Shown here in pieces: positions 1 through 8,046 of a stretch of DNA of 18,907 nt. The notes under the pieces were generated by a model. That model saw only the letters and a list, made by a program, of their open reading frames with translations, was not told the DNA's origin and searched no databases. The stretch spans positions 1 to 18,907 of the forward strand of contig CAZVBH010000042.1 of assembly GCA_964625275.1 (NCBI GenBank), read 5' to 3'. The translations under genes and the position numbers were made by a program. The stretch comes from UBA3775 sp964625275. GTDB taxonomy: Bacteria; Bacillota; Clostridia; Lachnospirales; Lachnospiraceae. Position 1 is the first letter of the stretch. Each line of letters starts with the position of its first letter.

Positions 1-72
1 AAGTGGCTTTAAGGTTATGAGCAAGTAGCGAAGCGGATTGCGAATATCCGCTTTGCTACCTCTTACTCTTCA
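1..72 (-). repeat. REP-like palindrome just after the glycoside hydrolase gene
   Basis: Two arms at 27-40 and 48-61 (GTAGCGAAGCGGAT and ATCCGCTTTGCTAC) pair over 14 bp with one imperfect position around a 7-nt loop. The pairing continues outward, after a 2-nt bulge, between GAGCAAG (20-26) and CTTACTC (64-70), so the outer arm reaches the last codons and stop of the glycoside hydrolase gene. No T-run follows on the minus strand, so an intrinsic terminator is not well supported, although a 3'-end stabilising hairpin is possible. The outer sequence (1-22) recurs at 4806-4829 with one mismatch and one indel, which suggests a dispersed palindromic element. Confidence 0.6.
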
Positions 73-3000
73 GGTATAAATCTAAATTTTATAAAGTCAA
101 AATTTGAACCCGGCATGAAAATAAAGTTTACTTTATTCTGTCCCTTTACTGATTCGAGTGGGAAGGTCTTTGTAACTATTTCACTGCTGCCTTCAAATTC
201 ACATATCTGATTTACATCACCATTTTCGCCCTTGAAACGAACATGAACCGGATTTGCAGGATTATTTCCACGTCCTGTAATTTCAATTGCTGAAATTCCC
301 TTTGTGAAATTCATGTGGAGGAATTCAATATCTACATTATTTCCAATTGCATAGATACCGTCTTCTCTTTCCTCGTAATAATCACCATTCATCATGTTGT
401 GTTCTGTTACAGGAAGCTCGCCATAGGCCTTTTCTTTGTAAATCATTCTAAAGCCACCGAATACAAAGCCTGAGAAGAATCTGAAGGTTATGCCTCTGAC
501 ACCTCTGATTCTCTTTGAAAGCTTAAATACATTTTCCTGCAATACATTGTAAATTGATGGAATTGCATAGGTTCCCTTGAATAATAAATCACTCTTTTCA
601 GGCTCACCATCCCAAATCTCTACAGGCTCAGAATCTCTGAAGGTAAAGATTGAAATTGCAAGCTCATCAGAACCATATTCACCAAAATCAACATTTTCAA
701 AGGTTATGATGTTGTAGTCCTTTGTAAAGTTTACACTGCCTCTGAAGCTGAGAATTGCATCAACATTGCAGGTGCTGTACTGACATCCATGTACACAATC
801 AAAGGCATCAATCGTTGCACTGCCCATTCCGGTTACTTTAAACTCAAGCTCAGACATTATTTCTGAATGGTCCTTACCATTTGAGGCTGAACAGATAAGT
901 CTGAACTCACCATCGCCAAGTGCAGTAATATCTGCCTCAAGACCGTTTGCTTCAATTTTAACGGAATTGCTGGCAATTCCTTCGAGAGTTGAAGCCTTCC
1001 ATACAATATCATTATATGTTGCATTTGCCGGTTCAATTACAGCACGTACATGAACAGTCTTATTATTTTCATTGAGCTCTCTGTCTCCATCACAGGTAAC
1101 TGTAAGTTTTCTGACAGGAACTTCATTTATCTTTTCTTCTACCGGTACCTTGTAATCACAGGCTATGCCTTCACGAGGGGAAGCCTGGATTGTCTCAAAT
1201 TCAAGCACTGCTTCAGGAAGTCCCTCGGAGGTAACCTTTACCTTTACCTTGCCGGCCTCCTTGGTTGGTGCTACAATTGCAAGCAGCTTTCCGGAGAAAA
1301 GCTTACGGGAATTAGTCTTGTACTGATCATAATCCGTACTGTCACCATTATCCATGCCGATAAGACGTCCCGATCCTTCTACCTCAACAAAAACTCGGTT
1401 TCTGGCATTTGCAACCTCAACATCATTTTCATCAGCAGCTGAAATCTGAATAAACATTAAGTCCTCACCATCAGCATATACACTGTTGCTTTCTGCTGTA
1501 AGCACAAGCTTTGCAGGATTTCCAAAGCTTCTCTTTTCATCCTTAGCAATTACATTGCCTTCTTCATCGTAGGCCTCTGCCCTTAAAACGCCTTCCTCAT
1601 ATGGAAGCTGCCAGGTTGCTGAGAAAATCAAATCATGCTGCTGGTCAAGTTCTTTTTCACCAATAAGCTTATCATTGAAGAAAAGTGCTACCTTAGGTGC
1701 ATTTGAAAATACATTTATGTCGATAAGCTGTCCCGGATTAAAATCCCAATATGGACTTAAGTGCACAAAAGGATCATCCTTTGCACTTACCCAGCCTGCC
1801 TTATAAATATATGCTGTATCCTTCCAGAAGCCGGCTGTATCAATATGACCAAAGAAGGAATTTTTACTGAAATATGGTGTTGGCTCACCGATGTAGTCCC
1901 AGCCTGTCCAGATATACTGTCCAAGACAATACTCGGCATCTCTATCATCCGTAACTACCTTATGAACACTCTTTGCTCCCCAGTTTGTAGAGCAGTTATC
2001 AAGACATGAGCACTGCATATCCTCATAGGTGAGAAGCCTGTTGCTCTTAGGGAAGTGATAAATTCCTCGGCTCTGTACTGTTGATGAGGTCTCGCTTCCG
2101 TAAATGCACCAATGTGGGAATTTCACATTGTGATGCTCTTCATAAATCGATTCAAGATAGTTATAGCCTGAAAGCTCAACCTCGTCAGAGCTCTTCTGTG
2201 CATTGTCCCAGGCAACAAAGTTTGAACCGATTGTAGTATAGGCATTGTGTCTGTAGTCATTTCTTCTTACTGCATCACGAAGTCTGATTGCAATTGCCTC
2301 TGAGCCTTCATTATTTGTATCAGGTATTTCATTACCGATTGACCACATGATTACTGAAGGATGGTTACGGTCACGTCTTACCCAGCTTTCAACATCTCTT
2401 TCACAATAGTCATGGAAATAATTGCCATAATCATTTTCCGTCTTTTTCTGCTCCCACATATCGAAGCCTTCGCTATCGATAAGGATACCCATTTCGTCTG
2501 CAATGTCCATAAGGCCGACTGCAGGCATATTGTGAGAGGTTCTTACGGAATTAATTCCCATCTTTTTCAATTCCCTGAACTGTCTTCTGAGCGCACTTGC
2601 ATTAAAGGCTGCGCCAAGTGCTCCGAGGTCATGATGCTGGCATGCGCCATGAAGCTTAACATGCTCTCCATTCAAGAAAAAGCCTTTGTCAGGATCAGCT
2701 TCAATTGTTCTGATTCCAACTCTCTGAGAGTGTACATCCATTGTGCAGCCATCACATGAAAGCAGAGTCATAAGCTGATAGAGATATGGATTTTCAAGTG
2801 TCCAAAGCTTTGCACCACTTACATAGAAGAACTGTGAATTCATCGTAGCTTCTCTGTAAAGAGGTGTTACTGAGGAGGAGGTTGCCACCGTATTTCCTTC
2901 TGCATCTATGAGATAGTGTAATATCTTTGCTTCCTTATATTCTGAAGATGGAGAGGCTATAGTTTCAGTATCTACAACTACTCTGTAACGGCCATCATTC

Positions 3001-3512
3001 ATCTTCATTGTGCTGAAGTAAACTCCGTTTGTTACTATTCTTACATTTTCCTTTACATCAAGCCAGACATCTCTAAAAATACCGGCACCTGAATACCAAC
3101 GTGTGTTAGGCTCCTTGTACTCTACGAATACCAGAAGCTCATTCTCTCCGTCCTTCTGGAATTTTGTCAAATCTGCCTCAAAGGATGAATAGCCATAAGG
3201 CCAGAAAATCACCTTCTGACCATTAAGATAAACGGTGGTATTCATGTAAACGCCTTCAAAATAAATTGCATTGTGCTTTGAGGCATCAAGTTCAATTGTT
3301 CTTGTATAAACACCAATACTTGACTGATAGAGAGCTGATGTGTTTTCAATCATCCAGTCATGTGGTATGTCAACCGGCTGGAATTCCTTCATGACGGACT
3401 TTTTGTCCTCGTCTGAAAGCTCTTCCCCCTTAATAAATTTATAAACTGTTTCGACTGTTGTCCCTGGTATAAATTTTCCAAAGGACCATCCGTCATTAAT
3501 TAATTTTCGCAT
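63..3512 (-). CDS. Family 2 glycoside hydrolase (beta-galactosidase-like) with C-terminal CBM6-like modules
   Basis: The 1149-residue product should hydrolyse a beta-linked glycoside, probably a beta-galactoside, by the retaining GH2 mechanism. Seen: N-terminal sugar-binding fold (about 1-155, with HDWMIEN), an Ig-like domain (160-270), a TIM barrel (275-575) with acid/base Glu395 in SIGNEIPD and probable nucleophile Glu474 in YGSETSS, then three Ig-like segments (about 580-895) and two CBM6-like beta modules (about 900-1025 and 1032-1148). Boundaries are by eye. There is no signal peptide or transmembrane helix, so it is probably cytosolic and acts on imported oligosaccharides. The start at 3512 is chosen because AGGAGA lies 6 nt upstream (3519-3524). 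The frame stays open to 3623, but that would run through the end of the upstream gene. It begins 25 bp after the flavodiiron gene and is probably co-transcribed. The exact substrate is unknown; beta-glucuronidase or beta-mannosidase activity is less likely but not excluded. Confidence 0.88.
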   Translation of the reverse strand: MRKLINDGWSFGKFIPGTTVETVYKFIKGEELSDEDKKSVMKEFQPVDIPHDWMIENTSALYQSSIGVYTRTIELDASKHNAIYFEGVYMNTTVYLNGQKVIFWPYGYSSFEADLTKFQKDGENELLVFVEYKEPNTRWYSGAGIFRDVWLDVKENVRIVTNGVYFSTMKMNDGRYRVVVDTETIASPSSEYKEAKILHYLIDAEGNTVATSSSVTPLYREATMNSQFFYVSGAKLWTLENPYLYQLMTLLSCDGCTMDVHSQRVGIRTIEADPDKGFFLNGEHVKLHGACQHHDLGALGAAFNASALRRQFRELKKMGINSVRTSHNMPAVGLMDIADEMGILIDSEGFDMWEQKKTENDYGNYFHDYCERDVESWVRRDRNHPSVIMWSIGNEIPDTNNEGSEAIAIRLRDAVRRNDYRHNAYTTIGSNFVAWDNAQKSSDEVELSGYNYLESIYEEHHNVKFPHWCIYGSETSSTVQSRGIYHFPKSNRLLTYEDMQCSCLDNCSTNWGAKSVHKVVTDDRDAEYCLGQYIWTGWDYIGEPTPYFSKNSFFGHIDTAGFWKDTAYIYKAGWVSAKDDPFVHLSPYWDFNPGQLIDINVFSNAPKVALFFNDKLIGEKELDQQHDLIFSATWQLPYEEGVLRAEAYDEEGNVIAKDEKRSFGNPAKLVLTAESNSVYADGEDLMFIQISAADENDVEVANARNRVFVEVEGSGRLIGMDNGDSTDYDQYKTNSRKLFSGKLLAIVAPTKEAGKVKVKVTSEGLPEAVLEFETIQASPREGIACDYKVPVEEKINEVPVRKLTVTCDGDRELNENNKTVHVRAVIEPANATYNDIVWKASTLEGIASNSVKIEANGLEADITALGDGEFRLICSASNGKDHSEIMSELEFKVTGMGSATIDAFDCVHGCQYSTCNVDAILSFRGSVNFTKDYNIITFENVDFGEYGSDELAISIFTFRDSEPVEIWDGEPEKSDLLFKGTYAIPSIYNVLQENVFKLSKRIRGVRGITFRFFSGFVFGGFRMIYKEKAYGELPVTEHNMMNGDYYEEREDGIYAIGNNVDIEFLHMNFTKGISAIEITGRGNNPANPVHVRFKGENGDVNQICEFEGSSEIVTKTFPLESVKGQNKVNFIFMPGSNFDFIKFRFIPEE

Positions 3513-3537
3513 CGTAAATCTCCTAAAATTTAGTCTT

Positions 3538-4695
3538 CTATCCGACAAGCGCCTGTACGAGCTCATCAAGCTTTGCTTCAGAAGCTGCATTAAGTGCTGA
3601 CTTGATTGTAACAACAGGCTCAAGAAGCTTGATATTCTTCATTGTATCAATTGAAGCCTTCATTTCCTTCGCTGCCTGAGGTGCCCAGCTGCCATTTTCA
3701 ATCAGACCAATTGTTCTGTTCTGATAGAATTTTGCTGCAAGATGGTGTACGAAAGCTTCCATACATGGGAAGAGTCCACCGTCATAAGTACATGCTGCCA
3801 GAACAAGTCTGTCATAACGGAAAGCATCCTCTATTGCCTCAGCCGAGTCATCCCTTGTCAAATCAAAGAAGCTGACCTTTTCGCCCTTTGCCTCAAGCTT
3901 TTCTACAAGCTTTAAAGCTGCCTCCTTTGTATGACCATGAATTGAAGCACATGCTACTACAATACCCTTATCTTCGGGTACATAGCTGCTCCAAAGATTA
4001 TATTTTCCAATATAGAAATCGAGATTTTCAGTAAGAATCGGTCCATGAAGCGGACAGATTTTTTCAATATTAAAGGCTGAAACCTTCTTAAGTATAGCCT
4101 GAACCATTGTTCCATATTTACCAACGATATTGAAATAATATCTTCTTGCTTCGCATAACCATTCTTCATCTGTATCAAGTGTACCGAACTTTCCAAAGGC
4201 ATCTGCTGAGAATAAAATTTTATCCTTGCTGTCATATACCATCATTACTTCAGGCCAGTGAACCATTGGCGCAAGCGTAAAAGTCAGCTCATGACTTCCA
4301 AGTGAAAGAGTCTCTCCTTCCTTTACCTCAACCTTTTTATCCCCAAGCTCAAGTTCGAAGAACTGATTAAGGATTGGGAAGGTTCTGGCATTTCCTACGA
4401 CCTTGATTTCAGGATAAGCATCAATGAGTCTCTTGATGTTTGCTGCATGGTCAGGCTCCATATGTGAAATAATAAGATAATCCGGCTTTCTCTCTCCAAG
4501 TGCCTCCTTTAGATTTTCAAACCACTCTTTAGTAGCTCTCTGGTCTGCGGTATCCATTATTGCTATTTTTTCATCCATAATCACATAAGAATTATAGGAT
4601 ACTCCGTTTGGTACGATATACTGGCTTTCAAACAAATCCAAGTCCTTATCATTCACGCCAATATAAATAACCTCATCTGTAATTTTTGTCGTCAT
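3538..4695 (-). CDS. fprA: Flavodiiron protein (FprA family A-type flavoprotein)
   Basis: The 385-residue cytosolic enzyme belongs to the family that reduces O2 to water and/or NO to N2O, protecting anaerobes from oxidative or nitrosative stress. The N-terminal metallo-beta-lactamase-like domain (about 1-240) carries a full diiron ligand set: His78, Glu80, Asp82 (HMEPDH), His146, Asp165 and His217. The flavodoxin domain starts near 243 with an FMN-binding loop at ACASIHGHTKEAA (248-260). The length is that of the simple two-domain class A form, with no fused rubredoxin or reductase, so electrons must come from a partner not in this window. An ideal AGGAGG (4703-4708) sits 7 nt before the start. 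A TATAAT hexamer lies at 4721-4726, but I see no convincing -35. The glycoside hydrolase gene follows within 25 bp. Confidence 0.95.
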   Translation of the reverse strand: MTTKITDEVIYIGVNDKDLDLFESQYIVPNGVSYNSYVIMDEKIAIMDTADQRATKEWFENLKEALGERKPDYLIISHMEPDHAANIKRLIDAYPEIKVVGNARTFPILNQFFELELGDKKVEVKEGETLSLGSHELTFTLAPMVHWPEVMMVYDSKDKILFSADAFGKFGTLDTDEEWLCEARRYYFNIVGKYGTMVQAILKKVSAFNIEKICPLHGPILTENLDFYIGKYNLWSSYVPEDKGIVVACASIHGHTKEAALKLVEKLEAKGEKVSFFDLTRDDSAEAIEDAFRYDRLVLAACTYDGGLFPCMEAFVHHLAAKFYQNRTIGLIENGSWAPQAAKEMKASIDTMKNIKLLEPVVTIKSALNAASEAKLDELVQALVG

Positions 4696-4805
4696 TATTG
4701 TTCCTCCTCGTTAAAAATTTATTATAACCTTATCTGAAAAGCTCTACGCTTTCATAATTAATAGAACTTTTCCAAATAAGCATAAGTACAAACACATAAT
4801 ACACA

Positions 4806-4829
4806 AAGTGGCATTAAGGTTAATGAGTA
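4806..4829. repeat. Copy of the intergenic repeat found at 1-22
   Basis: The stretch reads AAGTGGCATTAAGGTTAATG then AGTAA. Against positions 1-22 (AAGTGGCTTTAAGGTTATGAG) there is one substitution and one inserted A. The TTAATGAGTAA part also forms the arms of the hairpin at 9753-9788. It lies in the 210-bp spacer between larA and fprA. Here only one arm of the palindrome is visible, so this is probably a truncated or decayed copy. Confidence 0.5.
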
Positions 4830-4874
4830 AAAAAAATCTTACCCCTCCAAATATTAAAACTTTGATACAATAAA

Positions 4875-4896
4875 GCTGTTTGTGAGTTAAGCTTTG
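4875..4896 (+). repeat. Inverted partner of the repeat at 6277-6298, immediately downstream of larA
   Basis: The plus strand reads GCTGTTTGTGAGTTAAGC then TTTG. The minus strand of 6277-6298 reads GCTGTTTGTGAATTAATC then TTTG, a 20 of 22 match. The two copies therefore face each other across the larA gene. On the minus strand this copy also holds a weak stem (AAAGCT paired with AGCTTT) but no U-run, so I do not call it a terminator. Confidence 0.5.
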
Positions 4897-4905
4897 AAAA
4901 GTAAT

Positions 4906-6198
4906 CTACATGCCTTCCTGGTCTTCAAACATCGGAACCACGCTTCCGGCAAATGGTATTGAATAAACTGTCTTTCCTTCAAAATCAATTTTACCTAAAA
5001 GCTCTTCAAGGCTCGCTGAGGCCTCCATGCCCATTGGTAAAACCATTTCAGAATCCAGCTTTGTAAGAGTGTAAACATGAGCCGCCTTGTTAAGCTGTTC
5101 AACCGTCAGATAGAAGATATATCCTCCAATTGTAAAATCTGCGCGAAGTGCAGGATCAAGTCTGCCCTCATTTAATGGCTTCAACCAGTTAAAATAATCC
5201 GGTGCTCCACCACCCTCAGGACATTTACATGTCCAAAGCATTGTTCCTCCGGGCTTCAGTGCGCGCATTGCGTTTAACATTCCTTTACAGCCCTGATAAA
5301 GATTCATGTCCTTAGGATAGCCACCACTGGAGCAAACTACAATATCTGCCTGTTCATCAATCGGCACCTCATAGCTTTCACGCTGGTACTGACAGCTTGC
5401 TTCCCAGGCTTTATCCAAGTCTCCGGAAAAGATTCCACTGTGCTTTCCTGATGATGAAACTACAATATTAATGCCAAAATCTGCTTTGACGAAATGTGCT
5501 GCCTCAACCATATCCTCGTGAATAGGATTATCCTTAAGCTTACAGCAGCCTACTCTCGCATCAGTCATAGCTTTTTCAGGATCAAGAGCCCTTCTGTGAT
5601 TTTGTCTGATGGTATTTCTTCCTGCAACACCGGGAAGAATATTTTTGCGTCCTCCGCCAAAGCCTGCCATCATATGATGAACGGTACCACCCATTACAAT
5701 GACCTTGCGATTGGTAACAAGCTTATTGACATAAACCTCAGTTCCTCTTGAGGTGGTTCCAAGCAGTGCCAAATCAGGTGCATCACAATCATGGTCAACT
5801 ACCTTTACTTTTTTACATACATCCTCTGATACGATTTTAGGAAATTCCTCAGGTAAAGTATGTCTATGGGTACCAAGTGCAACTACAATAATCAGCTTTT
5901 CATAAGGTACACCAATTTCATCATGAAGATAGTCCACAAGTAAAGGCATTATTTTATCTGCATGCATCCAGCTTCTTGTAACATCACTGACAATTATGGT
6001 TATGTCATCCTTTGCACTTACAGTCTCATTAAGTGGTTTGCCACCGATGACACCATCTGTAATGCTGTGTAAAAAAGCAGTCTTTAAATTGCTTATTTCT
6101 TCCATTGGATTTGGAAGAATTTCTTTTATCCAGGCTGCGCCCTCAATTTGAACCTCCACAAGGTCTTCGCCGTAGCCCAGACTGATTTTTTTGTCCAT
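4906..6198 (-). CDS. larA: LarA-like nickel-pincer 2-hydroxyacid racemase/epimerase
   Basis: The 430-residue protein matches the LarA (DUF2088) superfamily, which interconverts stereoisomers of 2-hydroxyacids such as lactate using a nickel-pincer nucleotide bound to a lysine. Seen: DVTR (72-75), GTHR (109-112, His111), HHMMAGFGGGRKNILPG (174-190) with His175 and the presumed cofactor-attaching Lys185, and His201 in QNH. These align one residue off from L. plantarum LarA H108, H174, K184 and H200 (alignment from memory). After DVTR the sequence is SWMHAD rather than the RPxP of the lactate enzyme, so the substrate may not be lactate; malate, 2-hydroxyglutarate, phenyllactate and gluconate enzymes exist in the superfamily. 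The cofactor genes larB, larC and larE are not in the window. GAGGAG lies 5 nt upstream (6204-6209). It follows ecfT by 128 bp without a clear terminator. Confidence 0.85.
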   Translation of the reverse strand: MDKKISLGYGEDLVEVQIEGAAWIKEILPNPMEEISNLKTAFLHSITDGVIGGKPLNETVSAKDDITIIVSDVTRSWMHADKIMPLLVDYLHDEIGVPYEKLIIVVALGTHRHTLPEEFPKIVSEDVCKKVKVVDHDCDAPDLALLGTTSRGTEVYVNKLVTNRKVIVMGGTVHHMMAGFGGGRKNILPGVAGRNTIRQNHRRALDPEKAMTDARVGCCKLKDNPIHEDMVEAAHFVKADFGINIVVSSSGKHSGIFSGDLDKAWEASCQYQRESYEVPIDEQADIVVCSSGGYPKDMNLYQGCKGMLNAMRALKPGGTMLWTCKCPEGGGAPDYFNWLKPLNEGRLDPALRADFTIGGYIFYLTVEQLNKAAHVYTLTKLDSEMVLPMGMEASASLEELLGKIDFEGKTVYSIPFAGSVVPMFEDQEGM

Positions 6199-6276
6199 TT
6201 TATCTCCTCACCCATTTTAAAAAACTACGCTAATGACTAAATTGTTTACTGTTCATAGAATAAATGCTTACTCAAA

Positions 6277-6318
6277 CAAAGATTAATTCACAAACAGCAT
6301 CACTGCCTGCTCATCATA
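6277..6318 (-). repeat. Intergenic hairpin repeat between ecfT and larA
   Basis: Read on the minus strand this begins 8 nt past the ecfT stop. It contains GATGAGCAGGCAGTGATGCT then GTTTGTGAATTAATCTTTG. It parallels the hairpin at 9753-9788 (ATGAG, GCAGT, GCTGTTT and TTAA blocks in the same order), and its 22-nt end (6277-6298) is inverted at 4875-4896. Folding gives about 8 bp with several G-U pairs, then two mismatches, then 4 more pairs. There is no U-run, so at most a weak terminator or processing site. Confidence 0.45.
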
Positions 6319-6326
6319 TTTAATAT

Positions 6327-7088
6327 TTAAAAGAACATTGCCGATACTACCACAAGTGCTATCATGATGATAAGGCAGATAACATCCAAAATCGAAAAAG
6401 GATAAGTATGATAGCCACTCTTAACGGTTCTAAGATTAAAGCCTCGAAGCTCTGCGCTTACTGCACTTGAATCCACCTTCTTCAAGCTTGAAATTAAAAG
6501 CGGTGCAAAAAGTGGTGCAATCAGCTTCATCTTTTTTATTATATTTTTAGTATCGTACTCCACTCCTCTTGCCTTCTGTGCATCCTCAATATCGTGAAAC
6601 TCAGTAGTAAAAAGAGGTACAAAACGAAAAGCTGTCGTTACAATAAAAGCATATCTGTATGGTACATGAAGTCTCTTTACAAGTGCGCCACATAAATCAT
6701 TCATTTCAGTAATTGCAAATAAAAGCATCAGTGGAAGCATTGTGCCTATTATCCTAAGGCTTAAAAGCAGAGCGCTGTCAAGTCCGTCATCAGTAAATAT
6801 GCAAAAGCCCTTTATTGACAATACCGGCTTACCTGTTCGTACAAAGAGCAGCTGAATTATAAACATCAAAAGTCCAAGTATTATAAGATTTTTGGTAAGC
6901 TTCAGTGCCCTTTTTGAAAGTCCGGCAATCGATGAAATCAAAATCATGACCACAATAAGAGCAAGCTCTATTATAATATTTTCACATAAAATGCAGGCAA
7001 CGCCATAAAGCAGCGCTGCAAACAGCTTTGTAACAGGATTAAGTCTGTGGAGGAAGGAATTACCAGGCACATATTGAAGTAAATTCAT
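6327..7088 (-). CDS. ecfT: ECF transporter transmembrane subunit EcfT
   Basis: EcfT is the membrane scaffold that couples the two ECF ATPases to a substrate-binding S component. The product is about 253 residues and has an N-terminal LQYVPGNSFLHRLNPVTKL stretch, several hydrophobic helices (four to six), and the two family coupling motifs on cytoplasmic helices: AQKARG and SAELRG, both of the A/E-x-RG type that docks into the ATPases. I place the start at the ATG at 7088, one nt past the ecfA2 stop, because AAGGAGG inside the ecfA2 end sits 11 nt before it. An in-frame ATG at 7109 lacks a ribosome binding site and one at 7097 is too close to it. Translational coupling with ecfA2 is therefore likely. 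Confidence 0.92.
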   Translation of the reverse strand: MNLLQYVPGNSFLHRLNPVTKLFAALLYGVACILCENIIIELALIVVMILISSIAGLSKRALKLTKNLIILGLLMFIIQLLFVRTGKPVLSIKGFCIFTDDGLDSALLLSLRIIGTMLPLMLLFAITEMNDLCGALVKRLHVPYRYAFIVTTAFRFVPLFTTEFHDIEDAQKARGVEYDTKNIIKKMKLIAPLFAPLLISSLKKVDSSAVSAELRGFNLRTVKSGYHTYPFSILDVICLIIMIALVVVSAMFF

Positions 7089-7089
7089 A

Positions 7090-8046
7090 CTAAGCATTTC
7101 CTCCTTCATCAGTATTTAATTTCTTTTTAATAAAATCTTCACCATCTGAAGCTGATTCCTTTTTAAGAAGCCCTTCGTCATCTGAAGTTAATTTCTTTTT
7201 AAGAAGCCCTTCATCATCTGAATCAGAAACAGACTTAGCTTCTGAACCAAGCTCAGCCAAAACTGCTTTTCTCATTTCTTCGATTGTATAAACATCGCTG
7301 AAGCGGTCACCAAAACGAAGTGCCAATTGAGGAATCTGTGCAGGCAATACGTGAGCCTTTTTTAAGATAGACATGTTTTTCATGATGTCATTGGTTTTGC
7401 CCTCTCCTACAAGCCTTCCGCCTGTTAGAACAAAGACATGCTTTGCATATTCCTGAACAAGCTCCATATCATGACTTACCATCAATACTGTAAGTCCTTC
7501 CTTTAAATTAAGCTCAGTTACATAATCCATGATGCTGATACATTCTCTGTAATCCAGTCCCGTTGTAGGCTCATCGAGAATTACCATTTCAGGTTCACAT
7601 ACCAAAACACTTGCAAGTGCTATTCTCTGTCTTTCACCTCTTGAACGAGTGAAGGGAAACCAGTCTCCCGAAAGCTTGAATCTTTCAAGGGCAGCCTCTG
7701 TACGCCTTTTCACCTCATCCTCTGGCACACCCTGAATACGGAGTCCAAAAGCAACCTCATCCCAAACCGTATTCTGGCAAATCTGTCTGTCAGGATTTTG
7801 AAAGAGGAATCCGACTTTTTTTGCTATTGCACTTGTTCGTGTTGTCAGAGTATCTGCACCATCAATAAACACATGACCTTTGTCAGGATGAAGAAGTCCG
7901 TTGGAAAGTCGGCTTATTGTTGACTTTCCCGCTCCATTAGTGCCTATGAGTGCAACAAAATCACCCTTTGGAATATGAAAGGTCAGATTATCAATGGTTT
8001 TTTTGGCACCGGGATAAGCAAATTCTACATTTTCAAATTTCAGCAT
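7090..8046 (-). CDS. ecfA2: ECF transporter ATPase (EcfA2 type) with repeat-bearing C-terminal tail
   Basis: This is the second ATPase of the energy-coupling module, 318 residues and longer than the usual 270-290. Seen: Walker A GTNGAGKST (35-43), Q-loop LFQNPDRQ (81-88), Walker B VILDEP with catalytic Glu159, and H-loop SHD (191-193). The signature motif is altered: where LSGGQ is expected it reads RSRGE (134-138, before RQRIALA). The body ends near residue 270 and is followed by three 12-residue repeats (276-311) rich in Asp, Glu and Lys. The start overlaps the ecfA1 stop (ATGCTGA) and has AGGAGG 7 nt upstream, so translation is coupled. It pairs with EcfA1 as a heterodimer beneath EcfT. 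Confidence 0.93.
   Translation of the reverse strand: MLKFENVEFAYPGAKKTIDNLTFHIPKGDFVALIGTNGAGKSTISRLSNGLLHPDKGHVFIDGADTLTTRTSAIAKKVGFLFQNPDRQICQNTVWDEVAFGLRIQGVPEDEVKRRTEAALERFKLSGDWFPFTRSRGERQRIALASVLVCEPEMVILDEPTTGLDYRECISIMDYVTELNLKEGLTVLMVSHDMELVQEYAKHVFVLTGGRLVGEGKTNDIMKNMSILKKAHVLPAQIPQLALRFGDRFSDVYTIEEMRKAVLAELGSEAKSVSDSDDEGLLKKKLTSDDEGLLKKESASDGEDFIKKKLNTDEGGNA
7114..7221 (-). repeat. In-frame 3 x 36-bp tandem repeat in the ecfA2 tail
   Basis: Residues 276-287, 288-299 and 300-311 of EcfA2 read SDDEGLLKKKLT, SDDEGLLKKESA and SDGEDFIKKKLN, with a partial fourth unit TDEGG. At DNA level the first two units are nearly identical and the third is diverged. The period is exactly 36 bp, so copy-number change would keep the frame. 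The composition is acidic then basic, probably disordered or short helices; function unknown. Confidence 0.9.

Noticed and set aside
3513..3623. Longer start for the glycoside hydrolase gene at 3623
   Set aside because: It would overlap the end of the flavodiiron gene by 86 nt, adds a sequence unlike GH2 N-termini, and a good ribosome binding site precedes the ATG at 3512.
4721..4726. Promoter for the flavodiiron gene
   Set aside because: A TATAAT is present close to the start codon, but no acceptable -35 hexamer was found at 15-19 bp, so it is mentioned only in the gene entry.
6210..6290. Promoter for larA (TTGTTT-16-TATGAA)
   Set aside because: Both hexamers are weak matches and similar pairs are easy to find in AT-rich spacers.
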